DNA from: Pseudorhodoferax aquiterrae
GTDB taxonomy: Bacteria > Pseudomonadota > Gammaproteobacteria > Burkholderiales > Burkholderiaceae_C
NCBI RefSeq assembly: GCF_014652235.1
Contig: NZ_BMYK01000035.1
Location: 1 to 54,483, forward strand
Reading direction: 5' to 3'
Length of the DNA: 54,483 nt
The notes beneath the pieces are model-generated. The model worked only from the letters and a program-made list of their open reading frames with translations, ran no database searches and was not told the DNA's origin. The first letter of the stretch is position 1. Each line of letters begins with the position of its first letter. A program made the position numbers and the translations under genes. Shown piece after piece: positions 8,491-16,913 of the stretch.

Positions 8491-9228
8491 TCAGGCCAGG
8501 CGACGCCGCGCCCTCGCAGCCAGCGGCGCGGCCGGCAACGCGAAGGGGGGCAAGGGCCGCGCCATCACCTCGGCCGCGTCGGCCGGCGCCATGCCCAGGC
8601 CGCACAGCACCATCTGCAGCAGCTCGGACACATAGGCCTGCGGCGCGGCCACCTCGCCCTCAGCGATGCGCGTCATGGCCCGCAAACAGGTGCCGAACAC
8701 CATGTCGATGGCGGCCTCCTCGTCCGCCACCCGGAAGCGCCCTTGCGAGCGGGCCAGCCGCAGGTCGCCCAGCGAATAGGGCTTGATCAGTTCGATGACC
8801 TGCGGGAAGGCCATCGACAGCTGCATCAGCAGAAGCGCCCAGGCCGGACTGGTCTCGCCCAGCCACAGGAAGCGGCGCATGCCGATGCTCATGCGCTGTG
8901 CGCCGTCCTCGATGCCCTGGTAGCTCTGCACCACGCGCTCGTTGAGCGTGGTGGACAAGGCCACGGCCAGCGCCTCGAAGATCTCCTCCCGCGTGCGGAA
9001 GTGGTTGTAGACCGTGCCCGGCGCCATGCCGGCCACGCGCGCGATCTCCTGGATGCTGGTGCCGGCCAGGCCACGCGCCGACAGCACCTGTACCGCCGCC
9101 TGCAGCAGCTGGCGCCGGGTGCGCTCGCGCTTGGGCGGGCGCTCGCCATCCTCAGGAAGGAGGAAATGCGCAAGCGGCTCCGGCAGCGCCGGCATTGACG
9201 ACCATCCAAAAACGGGATCAGAATTCAT
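8491..9228 (-). CDS. TetR-family transcriptional regulator
   Basis: The 245-residue protein has a TetR helix-turn-helix at about residues 35-80 (RRQLLQAAVQVLSARG, then GTSIQEIARVAGMAPGTVYNHF) and a variable ligand-binding C-terminal domain. An internal ATG at 9195 (MPALPE) is an alternative start. It is divergent from the extradiol dioxygenase/cytochrome c pair and is the likely repressor of that pair. The ligand is unknown. Confidence 0.88.
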   Translation of the reverse strand: MNSDPVFGWSSMPALPEPLAHFLLPEDGERPPKRERTRRQLLQAAVQVLSARGLAGTSIQEIARVAGMAPGTVYNHFRTREEIFEALAVALSTTLNERVVQSYQGIEDGAQRMSIGMRRFLWLGETSPAWALLLMQLSMAFPQVIELIKPYSLGDLRLARSQGRFRVADEEAAIDMVFGTCLRAMTRIAEGEVAAPQAYVSELLQMVLCGLGMAPADAAEVMARPLPPFALPAAPLAARARRRLA

Positions 9229-9230
9229 TT

Positions 9231-9254
9231 TTGAATAGCAAGTTCAATTTTGCT
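9231..9254. promoter_or_regulatory. candidate TetR operator in divergent promoter region
   Basis: The short AT-rich intergenic region contains two overlapping inverted repeats: TTGAA-N7-TTCAA (9231-9247) and AGCAA-N8-TTGCT (9237-9254). They sit directly upstream of the TetR start codon and about 30 bases before the dioxygenase start. Spacing and symmetry fit a TetR-type site controlling both directions; the role is inferred. Confidence 0.4.
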
Positions 9255-9284
9255 TTCTTCATCACTTTTTAGGAGGATACCGCA

Positions 9285-10247
9285 ATGGCCATGCCCCTTC
9301 GCCTCGCCTACCTCGTGTTCGAGGTCCGCAAACCCGCGCGCTGGCAGCGCTTCATGCAGGAGATGCTGGGTCTGCCCGCACCCACATTGCATGCCGACGG
9401 CAGCGCCGGCTGGCGCGTGGACGGGGCCTGCCAGCGCCTCGTGACCGTGCCAGGCAGCCGCGACGACCTGTTGGCGCTGGGCCTGGAGTGCGCCGACGCC
9501 GCCCATCTCGACCGCCTGCTCGAACGCCTGCGCGACGCCGGCCACGCCCCCAGTCCGGCCGACCCGGCCCTGTGCCGCCAGCGCGGCGTGCGCGCCCTGT
9601 GGTGGCTGCATGATCCCGCCCAGGGCCGGGTCGAGCTGTGCCTGGGCCTGGAGCAGGCCGCCACGCCGTTCGCCAGCGCGGCCTTCCCCGACGGCTTCGA
9701 GACAGGCGCCCTGGGCCTGGGACACGTGGTGCTGGTCGCGCACGAGCTGTCGGCCATGGAGGCCTTTTACGGCCTGCTGGGCTTCGGCGTGACGGAGCGG
9801 CTGGACACGCGCGTCGGCCCGGTCCACATGCGCGGCACCTTTCTGCACTGCAACCGGCGCCACCACTCGCTCGCCCTGTTCGACGTGCCCGGGTCCCAGC
9901 GCATCCACCATTTCATGCTGCAGGCACGCGCCACACGCGACGTGGGCCGCGCCTTCGAACGCGCCGGGGCGCTGGGGGTGCCACTGGCGCTCGAACTGGG
10001 CCAGCACCCCGATCCGGACGGCACCTTGTCGTTCTACGGCGAGACGCCATCCGGCTTCGCCTTCGAGATCGGCGCGCAGACGCGCGAGATCGACCCCGCC
10101 TGCTGGCGCACCATGCACACCCAGCAGACCAGCGCCTGGGGGCACCGGCCGCGGCTGCGGCTGAAGCTCAAGATGGCCCGCGAACTGCTCAAGGCCCGCC
10201 TGCGCGGGCGCCAGCCGCGCAGCGCCGCACGCGGAGACGCGCTGTGA
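9285..10247 (+). CDS. extradiol-type ring-cleavage dioxygenase (VOC superfamily, BphC-like)
   Basis: This is a two-module vicinal-oxygen-chelate protein of 320 residues, the size of BphC-type catechol 2,3-dioxygenases. All the expected active-site positions are present: iron ligands His147, His209 and Glu261 (FAFEIG), catalytic His194 (RRHHS) and Tyr251 (FYGETPSG). Only the second module carries them, as is normal. The last 35 residues form an unusual Arg/Lys-rich tail. AGGAGGA ends about 7 bases before the ATG. It overlaps the cytochrome c gene by 4 bases. The aromatic substrate is not identifiable, and neighbours for a complete meta-cleavage pathway are absent. Confidence 0.82.
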   Translation: MAMPLRLAYLVFEVRKPARWQRFMQEMLGLPAPTLHADGSAGWRVDGACQRLVTVPGSRDDLLALGLECADAAHLDRLLERLRDAGHAPSPADPALCRQRGVRALWWLHDPAQGRVELCLGLEQAATPFASAAFPDGFETGALGLGHVVLVAHELSAMEAFYGLLGFGVTERLDTRVGPVHMRGTFLHCNRRHHSLALFDVPGSQRIHHFMLQARATRDVGRAFERAGALGVPLALELGQHPDPDGTLSFYGETPSGFAFEIGAQTREIDPACWRTMHTQQTSAWGHRPRLRLKLKMARELLKARLRGRQPRSAARGDAL

Positions 10248-11149
10248 GGCCCTGGCTGCGCCGCAGCCTGTGGGGCGCCCTGGGCCTGGCGCTGCTGGCT
10301 GGCGCGGCCGTGGCGGCCGGCATGCGGCTGGCCGAGCGCAAGATGCAGCGCCAGCTGGTGCTGCAGGTGGCCGATGTGCCCCTGCGCGAGGATGCAGCCA
10401 GCGTGGAACGCGGACGCTATCTGTTCGCCTCGCGCGGCTGTGTCGATTGCCACGGCGCCAACGGCGCCGGCCGTACCTTCATCGACGACCCGAACGGCAT
10501 GCTGGTGCGCGGCCCCAACCTGACACCGGGCGCGCACAGCGCCGTGCGCGGCTACCGCAGCATCGACTGGGTGCGCATCCTGCGCCATGGCGTCAAGCGC
10601 GACGGCCGGCCCGCGCTGGTCATGCCGAGCGAGGACTACAACCGCCTCACCGACGACGATCTGGCCGCGTTGGTGGCCCATGTACGTCAGCTGCCAGCGG
10701 TGGACGGCGAGCCCGGCGCCGTGCGCCTGCCACCGCCCGTCAAGCTGCTCTATGCACTGGGCGTGGTGCAGGATGCCTACGAGAAGATCGACCACCGCCT
10801 GCCGCCGCAGCAGCCGGTGGCCGAGGGCGTGACGCCCGCGCACGGTGCCTATGTGGCCAACATGTGCCTGGGTTGCCACGGCCCCGGTCTGTCGGGTGGC
10901 AGGATACCCGGCGGCCCGCCGGACTGGCCCGCGGCCTCGAACCTGACCTCGGGCGAGGGCAGCGTGATGCCGCGTTATGCCAGTGCCGAGCAGTTCCGCC
11001 GCATGCTGGCCACGGGCAAGCGTCCGGACGGCACGGCTGTGAGCCCGGTGATGCCGTTCGGCTCGCTGCAGGCCATGAGCGCCACCGATGCCGACGCGCT
11101 GTACCTGTACCTCAAGGCCTTGCCGCCGCGGCCGGCGGGCGGGCGCTGA
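10244..11149 (+). CDS. diheme cytochrome c, membrane-anchored
   Basis: The protein has one N-terminal hydrophobic anchor or uncleaved signal (about residues 8-27) and two CxxCH haem-binding motifs, CVDCH near residue 66 and CLGCH near residue 208. Each is followed by a distal Met-containing segment (LVMPSEDY; SPVMPFGS). It should be a periplasmic electron carrier. The GTG start overlaps the TGA of the dioxygenase gene (GTGA), so translational coupling is likely; the much longer open frame upstream is in the dioxygenase's shadow and is not used. An alcohol or aldehyde dehydrogenase partner is usual for such proteins but none is present here. Confidence 0.88.
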   Translation: MRPWLRRSLWGALGLALLAGAAVAAGMRLAERKMQRQLVLQVADVPLREDAASVERGRYLFASRGCVDCHGANGAGRTFIDDPNGMLVRGPNLTPGAHSAVRGYRSIDWVRILRHGVKRDGRPALVMPSEDYNRLTDDDLAALVAHVRQLPAVDGEPGAVRLPPPVKLLYALGVVQDAYEKIDHRLPPQQPVAEGVTPAHGAYVANMCLGCHGPGLSGGRIPGGPPDWPAASNLTSGEGSVMPRYASAEQFRRMLATGKRPDGTAVSPVMPFGSLQAMSATDADALYLYLKALPPRPAGGR

Positions 11150-11164
11150 ACCGTCCGGTGTGGC

Positions 11165-12334
11165 TCAGACCGGATTCGGCGAAGGCGGCTGCGGCTGCAC
11201 CGGCGGCATGGGCTGCGCCGGGCCGGGCGGCAGCGGCCGCTCGGCCAGGCCCTGCGTGACCGACTGCGGCGGCTCGCCACCGCGCAATTCAGCCCGCGTG
11301 AGCGGCAGATGCTCGGGGTACTCGCGCGCGATGAAGGCGATCAGACCTTCGCGCAGGAAGCAGCGCAGGTCCCAGGCCTTGCCCGAATCGGACGCCGTGC
11401 ACAGCAGCCGCAGCTGCATGGTCCGCTCGGTGGTGTCGGTCACCTGCAGCAGGCACAGCCGCTTGTCCCAGTGCGGCGAGGCTTCGCACAGGCGCTGCGC
11501 CTCGGCCCGCAGCGGCTCCAGCGGCAGCCGGTAGTCCACCCACAGGAACACCGTGCCGATGATGTCCGAACTGGTGCGCGTCCAGTTCTGGAACGGGTTC
11601 TCGATGAACCAGCGCAGCGGAATGATGAGCCGGCGCTGGTCCCAGATGGCCAGCACCACGTAGGTCCCGGTGATGGCCTCCACGCGGCCCCACTCGCCCT
11701 GCACGATGAGCACGTCGTCGAGCCGGATCGGCTGTGCCAGCGCCAGCTGCAGCCCGGCGATGAGGTTGCCGAACACCGGCTGCGCCGCCATGCCCACCAC
11801 CAGGCCGACCACGCCCGCGGACGCCAGCAAACTGGCGCCGAACTGGCGGGCGCCCGGAATGCTCATCAGCATCAGCGCCACGCCGGCCAGGCCGACCACC
11901 ACCATCACGGTGCGCGACAGCACCTTGGCCTGCGTGTGGATGCGCCGCGCATGCAGGTTGTCCACCACGTTCAGCGGGTGCTGGTCGACCACGCCCTGGC
12001 CCACGCCGGCCACGGCGCGCAGCCCCACCCAGGTCAGACAGGCCAGCAGCAGCAGGCTGTTGAGCTGGCGGATGGAGCCGATCAGGGGGATGTCGTCGGG
12101 CGCGCCCTGCCACACCACCTGCAAGGCCAGGAACATGAGCCACCAGCGCGCGGCCGGCCGCACGAAACGCACCACGGTGGAGGCCACCGGCATGCCGCGC
12201 GTGACGCGCGCGAGCACCAGCGCGCCGGCGCGGTGGGCGATCCAGGCGAGCACCACGGCGACCGCCGCAGCCGCCAACAAGCCCAGCGCCGACGAATCGG
12301 TCCAGGCCAACAAGGCATTCCATTGCGTCTGCAT
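11165..12334 (-). CDS. mechanosensitive channel, MscS family
   Basis: This 389-residue inner-membrane protein has four or five hydrophobic segments, the last being the pore-lining helix rich in Gly and Ala (SLLASAGVVGLVVGMAAQ, near residue 190). It is followed by the MscS beta domain beginning FGNLIAGLQLALAQPIRLDD and by the alpha/beta cytoplasmic domain. The last 30 residues are Pro-rich. It probably opens under membrane tension to release solutes. The gene is convergent with the cytochrome c gene (15-base gap). The 80 bases upstream (12335-12414) are occupied in part by the purT remnant. Confidence 0.88.
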   Translation of the reverse strand: MQTQWNALLAWTDSSALGLLAAAAVAVVLAWIAHRAGALVLARVTRGMPVASTVVRFVRPAARWWLMFLALQVVWQGAPDDIPLIGSIRQLNSLLLLACLTWVGLRAVAGVGQGVVDQHPLNVVDNLHARRIHTQAKVLSRTVMVVVGLAGVALMLMSIPGARQFGASLLASAGVVGLVVGMAAQPVFGNLIAGLQLALAQPIRLDDVLIVQGEWGRVEAITGTYVVLAIWDQRRLIIPLRWFIENPFQNWTRTSSDIIGTVFLWVDYRLPLEPLRAEAQRLCEASPHWDKRLCLLQVTDTTERTMQLRLLCTASDSGKAWDLRCFLREGLIAFIAREYPEHLPLTRAELRGGEPPQSVTQGLAERPLPPGPAQPMPPVQPQPPSPNPV

Positions 12335-12384
12335 AGCCGCGGCATGCTAGCCGCGGCGGCAAAGGGCTTTCGGAAGCCGAGAAA

Positions 12385-12455
12385 TGGCCGTCCAGGCCGC
12401 GACCCAGGTCGTCGTCACGGCCTTGGCGATGGCGCAGGCCCTCCGCCGCGCGGCG
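12385..12455 (-). repeat. purT gene remnant (direct repeat of 16061-16132)
   Basis: This 71-base stretch matches the internal purT segment at 16061-16132 with about eight mismatches and one 1-base deletion, in the same orientation. Read on the minus strand it encodes AIAKAVT, just as purT does, before the deletion shifts the frame. The remnant supplies the stop codon and roughly the last 13 residues of the neighbouring LysR gene. It marks the left edge of the LysR/Rieske/BMP block, whose right edge abuts the intact purT. Confidence 0.8.
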
Positions 12456-13389
12456 CGCGCCCCGGGCTGCCCACGTACTGGTGCAGTTCCGCGATCTCGT
12501 CGATGCAGCCTGCGATCATGTCGATGAAGCCGCGCAGCTTGCGCGCCATGAAGCGCTGCTTCTGGTAGACCGCATAGACCCGCAGCGGCTCGGTGTGCCA
12601 CCCCGGCAGCACCACGCGCAGGCCACCGGCCTGCACCTCCGGCGCACAGAAGAAGTCCGGCAGCGCGGCGATGCCCAGTCCGTCGAGGCAGAAGGTCTTC
12701 AGCACCCAGTAGTCGTTGGTGTCCGCGGCGACGCGCGGGGTCCAGGTGAAAGACGCGTCGCGCCCATTCAGTTGCAGCCCGGCCCGGCCCGCCAAGCGTT
12801 CGCGCAGCACCACCGCCACATGGTCCGCCAGGTCTGCGGGGCGTTGCGGCGGCGCGTGACCCGCCAGGTAGCGCGGGCTCGCGTACAGGCTGTAGGCCAG
12901 GCGGCCGAGCGGCTTGGCCACGAGGTGGGGCAGGTCTGGCGGCTCCGAGCAGAGGTAGCAATCGACGGTGTCGATGGCCGGCGAGGCCGGCCGGTCCGCA
13001 ATCGCCAGCGTGCAGCGCACGTTCGGGTGCTGGTCGATGTAGCGGCGCACCATGCCGCACAGGAAGGTGGTGCTGAAGTGGGTGTCGGTCAGCACCGTCA
13101 GGCTGCCCGCATCGCCACTGGCCATGTCGCGCACCTGGGCCTGTGCCGAGGCCAGGCCGTCCTGCAGCTGCACCAACAACCGCTCGCCATGGGCATGGAA
13201 GGCGCGGCCGGCCTCGGTGGGCGACAGGCGCCGCGCCGAGCGCACGACCAACTGCACGCCGAGCAGTTCCTCCAGCCGTGCGACCTGCCGGCTCAGCGTG
13301 GCCTTGGGCACGCCGCTGTCGGCCGCGGCCCGGGTCAGGCTGCCGCTGCGCATCAGCAGCACGAAGGCTTCCACCAGTTTGATGTCCAT
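12415..13389 (-). CDS. LysR-family transcriptional regulator
   Basis: The 324-residue protein has a typical LysR N-terminus (MDIKLVEAFVLLMRSGSLTRAA) with helix-turn-helix to about residue 60, then a LysR effector domain (DTHFSTTFLCGMVRRYIDQHP). It is divergent from a Rieske oxygenase gene, which it probably controls. Its C-terminal tail (GGGPAPSPRP) is encoded by sequence derived from purT, so the native C-terminus may have been lost or extended by a rearrangement; the effector domain itself looks complete. Confidence 0.88.
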   Translation of the reverse strand: MDIKLVEAFVLLMRSGSLTRAAADSGVPKATLSRQVARLEELLGVQLVVRSARRLSPTEAGRAFHAHGERLLVQLQDGLASAQAQVRDMASGDAGSLTVLTDTHFSTTFLCGMVRRYIDQHPNVRCTLAIADRPASPAIDTVDCYLCSEPPDLPHLVAKPLGRLAYSLYASPRYLAGHAPPQRPADLADHVAVVLRERLAGRAGLQLNGRDASFTWTPRVAADTNDYWVLKTFCLDGLGIAALPDFFCAPEVQAGGLRVVLPGWHTEPLRVYAVYQKQRFMARKLRGFIDMIAGCIDEIAELHQYVGSPGRAPRGGGPAPSPRP

Positions 13390-13395
13390 GGGGCT

Positions 13396-13421
13396 GTTCC
13401 ATTTTTGGGACGATTGTTCCC
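13396..13421. promoter_or_regulatory. candidate LysR binding site upstream of Rieske oxygenase
   Basis: Three related arms lie just upstream of the LysR start: GTTCC (13396-13400), GGGAC (13407-13411) and GTTCCC (13416-13421). They form two overlapping imperfect dyads about 10 bases apart, as expected for a LysR-type tetramer site in a divergent promoter. The role is inferred. Confidence 0.4.
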
Positions 13422-13468
13422 GGTCCGTGGCCTATGCGTGCAAGCGGCGCGCCAGTACGCTGACCGCC

Positions 13469-14497
13469 ATGAGCACGACACCCGACCACGATCCCCTGCG
13501 CCACGAATGGCTGCCGGTCGCCAATGCCTCTGCCATCTGCGTGCAGCAGCCGCTGGCGTTCACGCTGGCGGGCGAGAAACTGGTGGCCTGGCGCGACACC
13601 GCCGGCCAGGCCCATGTGTGGCGCGACCGCTGCCCGCACCGCGGCGCAGCGCTGTCGCTGGGCCAGGTGGTGGGCGACACGCTGGTCTGCCCGTACCACG
13701 GCTGGGTCTTCGGCGGCGATGGCCGCTGCCAGCGCATGCCGGCCCATCCCGGTTTCGAACCGCCCGCCAAGGCCGCCGCCCGTGCGCTGGCGGTGCGCGA
13801 GCGCTACGGCATCGTGTGGGCCTGCCTGGACGATCCGGCGCGCGAACTGGCGCTGTTCCCCGAATACGACCTGCCGGGTACCCGCTGCATCCATCTCGCG
13901 CCGCTGGAGGTGCGGACCTCGGCGCCGCGCCTGGTGGAGAACTTCCTGGACATGGCCCACTTCGCATTCGTGCATGGCGGCATCCTGGGCGACCTCGCGC
14001 ACACCGAAGTGCGCGGCTACGCGGTCGAGAGTTCGCCGCAGGGCGTCGTCGCGCGCGACTGCTTCGCCTGGCAACCGGCCGGCTTTCCGGGCCAGGAGGG
14101 CGACGAGGTCGAGTACGTCTACGAGGTGCGCCGGCCGATCGTCGCCATGCTGACCAAGCGCACGGCGCCGCGGCCTGGCGCCGTGCCCGAGGTGCTGCAC
14201 CTGCTGCTGGCGCTGGCACCCGTGGACGAGTGCCGCACGCGCGCCTGGCTGGTCAGCGTATTCGATGGCAACACCAGCGCATCGGACCAGGCTCTGCACG
14301 ACTTCAACGCGGATATCTTCCAGCAGGACGTGCCCATCGTCGAGTCGCAGTCGCCGCGCTGGCTGCCGCTGGAGCCCGGCGCCGAACTGCCGCAGGCGGC
14401 CGACCGGATGTCCATCGCCTACCGGCGCTGGCTGGTCCAGGGCGGCTGGTCCTACGGCACATCCCTGGGCCGCGCGGCCCGCCAGGCGGCTGCCTGA
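13469..14497 (+). CDS. Rieske non-haem iron oxygenase, alpha subunit
   Basis: The 342-residue protein carries a Rieske [2Fe-2S] cluster, ligands Cys55, His57, Cys74 and His77 (CPHRG, then CPYHGW), and a mononuclear iron site with Asp161, His164 and His169 in NFLDMAHFAFVHGG. The size and layout fit the vanillate O-demethylase/phenoxybenzoate-type group, which need a separate ferredoxin-reductase partner; none is in this window. The frame is open upstream, but ATG 13469 gives the family-typical N-terminus. It is divergent from a LysR gene and followed 30 bases later by a BMP-family binding protein, suggesting uptake and oxidation of one substrate. Confidence 0.88.
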   Translation: MSTTPDHDPLRHEWLPVANASAICVQQPLAFTLAGEKLVAWRDTAGQAHVWRDRCPHRGAALSLGQVVGDTLVCPYHGWVFGGDGRCQRMPAHPGFEPPAKAAARALAVRERYGIVWACLDDPARELALFPEYDLPGTRCIHLAPLEVRTSAPRLVENFLDMAHFAFVHGGILGDLAHTEVRGYAVESSPQGVVARDCFAWQPAGFPGQEGDEVEYVYEVRRPIVAMLTKRTAPRPGAVPEVLHLLLALAPVDECRTRAWLVSVFDGNTSASDQALHDFNADIFQQDVPIVESQSPRWLPLEPGAELPQAADRMSIAYRRWLVQGGWSYGTSLGRAARQAAA

Positions 14498-14527
14498 TCC
14501 CTTTCCACCGACGACCACGAAGACAGC

Positions 14528-15631
14528 ATGGCACCCGATACCTCTCCTTTCCCCTCGACCCGCCGGCAGCTGCTGCGCCACGGTGGCGCCCTGGCGCTGG
14601 CTGGCGCCGGCCTGCCGGCACGGGCCCAGGCGGCGCCGCTGAAGGTCGGCATCGTCTACGTGTCGACGCTGGGCGCGGTCGGCTGGACCCGGCAGCACGA
14701 CCTGGCGCGGCGTGCCATGGAGCAGGCGTTTCCCGGCCGCCTGCAGGTCAGTGCCGTGGAGGGCATGTCCAACCCGGTCGATGCGGCGCGCGTGTTCCGC
14801 GAACTGGCTGCCAGCGGCCACAAGCTGGTGATCGGCACCAGCTTCTCGCACATGCAGCCCATGCTGCAGGCGGCGGCCGATTTCCCGGACGTCGCCTTCG
14901 AGCATTGCTCGGGCCTGAAGACCCTGGCCAACCTGGGCACCTTCGAGGCCCGCTACTTCGAGGGCACCTACCTGGCCGGTGTGCTGGCCGGCGCCATGAG
15001 CAAGAGCGGCACCATCGGCTTCATCGGCGGCTTTCCGGTGCCCGACATCGTGGGGCCGGCCAACGCCCTGCTGATCGGCGCGCGCAGCGTGAACCCCGCC
15101 ATGCGCTGCCGCACGCTGTGGCTCAATTCCTGGTACGACCCGCCGAAGGAGCAGAGCGCGGCCACCACGCTGCTGAACGCCGGTGCCGATGTGCTGGTCT
15201 CGATGACCGACACCGCCACCACCGTGAAGGTGGGCGAGGAGCGCGGCGCCTGGACCATCGGCTATGCCAGCGACATGCGCTCCGTCGGGCCGACGCGCCA
15301 GCTCACCGCGTTCACGCTGGACTGGGCGCAGGTCTACATCGACGCGGCGCGGCGCGTGCTCGAGGGCCGCTGGAAGCCGTCCGAGCGCTGGCTGGGCCTG
15401 CAGTCCGGCGTGGTGAAGATGGCGCCCTACAACCCCGCGGTGCCGGCCGCCACGCTGGCCCAGGTCGCCGAGCGTGAACGCGCCATCGCGCAGGGCCGCC
15501 TGCACCCATTCGCAGGGCCGTTGCGGGACACGGCCGGCAAAGTGCGGGTCGCCGCCGGCGAGACACTGGCCGAGGCGCAGATCCGCGGCATCGACTGGCT
15601 GGTCGACGGCATGGTGGGCTCGCTGGGCTGA
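14528..15631 (+). CDS. BMP-family ABC substrate-binding protein
   Basis: This 367-residue periplasmic protein belongs to the basic membrane protein (Med/PnrA-like) family: KVGIVYVSTLGAVGWTRQHD at the start of the mature part, then FARxYFEGTYLAGVLAGAMSKSGTIGFIGG-type segments. The signal peptide contains a twin-arginine-like motif (STRRQLL) followed by a hydrophobic stretch and ARA/AQA cleavage sites. Family members bind nucleosides or other small molecules. No permease or ATPase follows; the gene is convergent with purT. Context suggests it captures a substrate for the Rieske oxygenase, which is inference. Confidence 0.85.
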   Translation: MAPDTSPFPSTRRQLLRHGGALALAGAGLPARAQAAPLKVGIVYVSTLGAVGWTRQHDLARRAMEQAFPGRLQVSAVEGMSNPVDAARVFRELAASGHKLVIGTSFSHMQPMLQAAADFPDVAFEHCSGLKTLANLGTFEARYFEGTYLAGVLAGAMSKSGTIGFIGGFPVPDIVGPANALLIGARSVNPAMRCRTLWLNSWYDPPKEQSAATTLLNAGADVLVSMTDTATTVKVGEERGAWTIGYASDMRSVGPTRQLTAFTLDWAQVYIDAARRVLEGRWKPSERWLGLQSGVVKMAPYNPAVPAATLAQVAERERAIAQGRLHPFAGPLRDTAGKVRVAAGETLAEAQIRGIDWLVDGMVGSLG

Positions 15632-15648
15632 CGCGGCCCCCTGGCAGC

Positions 15649-16875
15649 TCAGGCGGTGCGGGGCCGCACCAGCGCGGCGGCGCGCTTGGCGTTCACGCGG
15701 GCCTGCTCGACGTCGGCATCGCGCGCCAGCAGCACGCCCATGCGGCGCTTGACGAAACTTTCGGGCTTGCCGAACAGGCGGATCTCGGTGCCCGGCACCT
15801 GCAGCGCCTCGGCCACGCCGTCGAACACGATGCCCTGGGCATCCACGCCGCCATAGACCACGGCGCTGGCGCCCGGGGTCTTGAGGCTGGTGTCCACGGG
15901 CAGGCCCAGGATGGCACGCGCGTGCAGCTCGAACTCGTTCTGCCACTGGGTGACCATGGTCACCATGCCGGTGTCGTGCGGGCGCGGGCTGACTTCGCTG
16001 AACCAGACCTGTTCGCCCTTGACGAACAGCTCCACGCCGAACAGGCCCAGGCCTGCGGGCTGCCCGTCCAGGCCGCGGCCCAGATCGTCGGTCACGGCCT
16101 TGGCGATGGCGCGGGCCTTCTCCAGCGCGGCGGGGTGCATGGGGTGCGGCTGCCAGCTCTCCACGTAGTCGCCGCTGACCTGCACATGGCCGATGGGGTC
16201 GCAGAACTGCGTCTGCACGCTGCCGTCGGCGGCGCGCGCACGCACGGTCAGCAAGGTGATCTCGTAGTCGAAATCGATGAAGCCCTCGACGATCACGCGG
16301 CCATGGCTCACGCGGCCGCCGGCCATGGCGACCTCCCAGGCCTTGCGCACATCGGCCGGTCCGTCGATCTTGCTCTGGCCCTTGCCCGAGCTGCTCATGA
16401 CGGGCTTGACCACGCAGGGGTAGCCGATGCCGGCGTCGATGGCAGCGTGCAGTTCCTCCAAGGAATCACAGAACTTGTAGGGGCTGGTCGCCAGGCCCAG
16501 CGTCTCGGCGGCCAGGCGGCGGATGCCTTCGCGGTCCATGGTCAGCCGCGCGGCGCGCGCCGTGGGCACCACGCGCACGGTGCCGGCGGCTTCCAGCTCC
16601 GCCAACGCGGGCGTGGCGATGGCCTCGATCTCGGGCACGACCCAGTCGGGCTTTTCCTTCTCGATCAGCGCCTTGAGCGCGGCCGGATCGCTCATCGCGA
16701 TGGTGTGGGCGCGGTGCGCGACCTGCTGGCCGGGCGCGTTGTCGTAGCGGTCCACCGCGATCGCCTCCACGCCCAGCCGCTGCAGCGCGATCAGCACTTC
16801 CTTGCCGAGTTCGCCGGAGCCCAGCAACATGACGCGCGTGGCGTGGGAGGACAGGGGGGTGCCGAAGGTGGTCAT
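15649..16875 (-). CDS. purT: formate-dependent phosphoribosylglycinamide formyltransferase
   Basis: This purine-synthesis enzyme formylates GAR using formate and ATP. The 408-residue ATP-grasp protein begins with the PurK/PurT N-terminal motif [14 protein letters not shown], has the conserved [20 protein letters not shown] loop near residue 150, and the catalytic [13 protein letters not shown] near residue 285. The open frame runs on far upstream, but ATG 16875 is the family start. Its interior (16061-16132) is duplicated as a degenerate copy 3.6 kb away, on the other side of a three-gene cassette. Confidence 0.95.
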   Translation of the reverse strand: MTTFGTPLSSHATRVMLLGSGELGKEVLIALQRLGVEAIAVDRYDNAPGQQVAHRAHTIAMSDPAALKALIEKEKPDWVVPEIEAIATPALAELEAAGTVRVVPTARAARLTMDREGIRRLAAETLGLATSPYKFCDSLEELHAAIDAGIGYPCVVKPVMSSSGKGQSKIDGPADVRKAWEVAMAGGRVSHGRVIVEGFIDFDYEITLLTVRARAADGSVQTQFCDPIGHVQVSGDYVESWQPHPMHPAALEKARAIAKAVTDDLGRGLDGQPAGLGLFGVELFVKGEQVWFSEVSPRPHDTGMVTMVTQWQNEFELHARAILGLPVDTSLKTPGASAVVYGGVDAQGIVFDGVAEALQVPGTEIRLFGKPESFVKRRMGVLLARDADVEQARVNAKRAAALVRPRTA

Positions 16876-16913
16876 GGTCTGTGCGCCGAAGGACTGGAGA
16901 AAGCGCGCGATTA

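Noticed and set aside
7578-13389. Either LysR gene being PhcA of the quorum-sensing system
   Set aside because: Both sit divergently from catabolic genes and their N-termini look like ordinary local regulators; nothing links them to the phc operon.
12347-15946. A 1199-codon minus-strand open frame across the LysR/Rieske/BMP block
   Set aside because: It is a composite shadow, overlapping the real genes; only its tail, which matches purT, is meaningful and is reported as the remnant.
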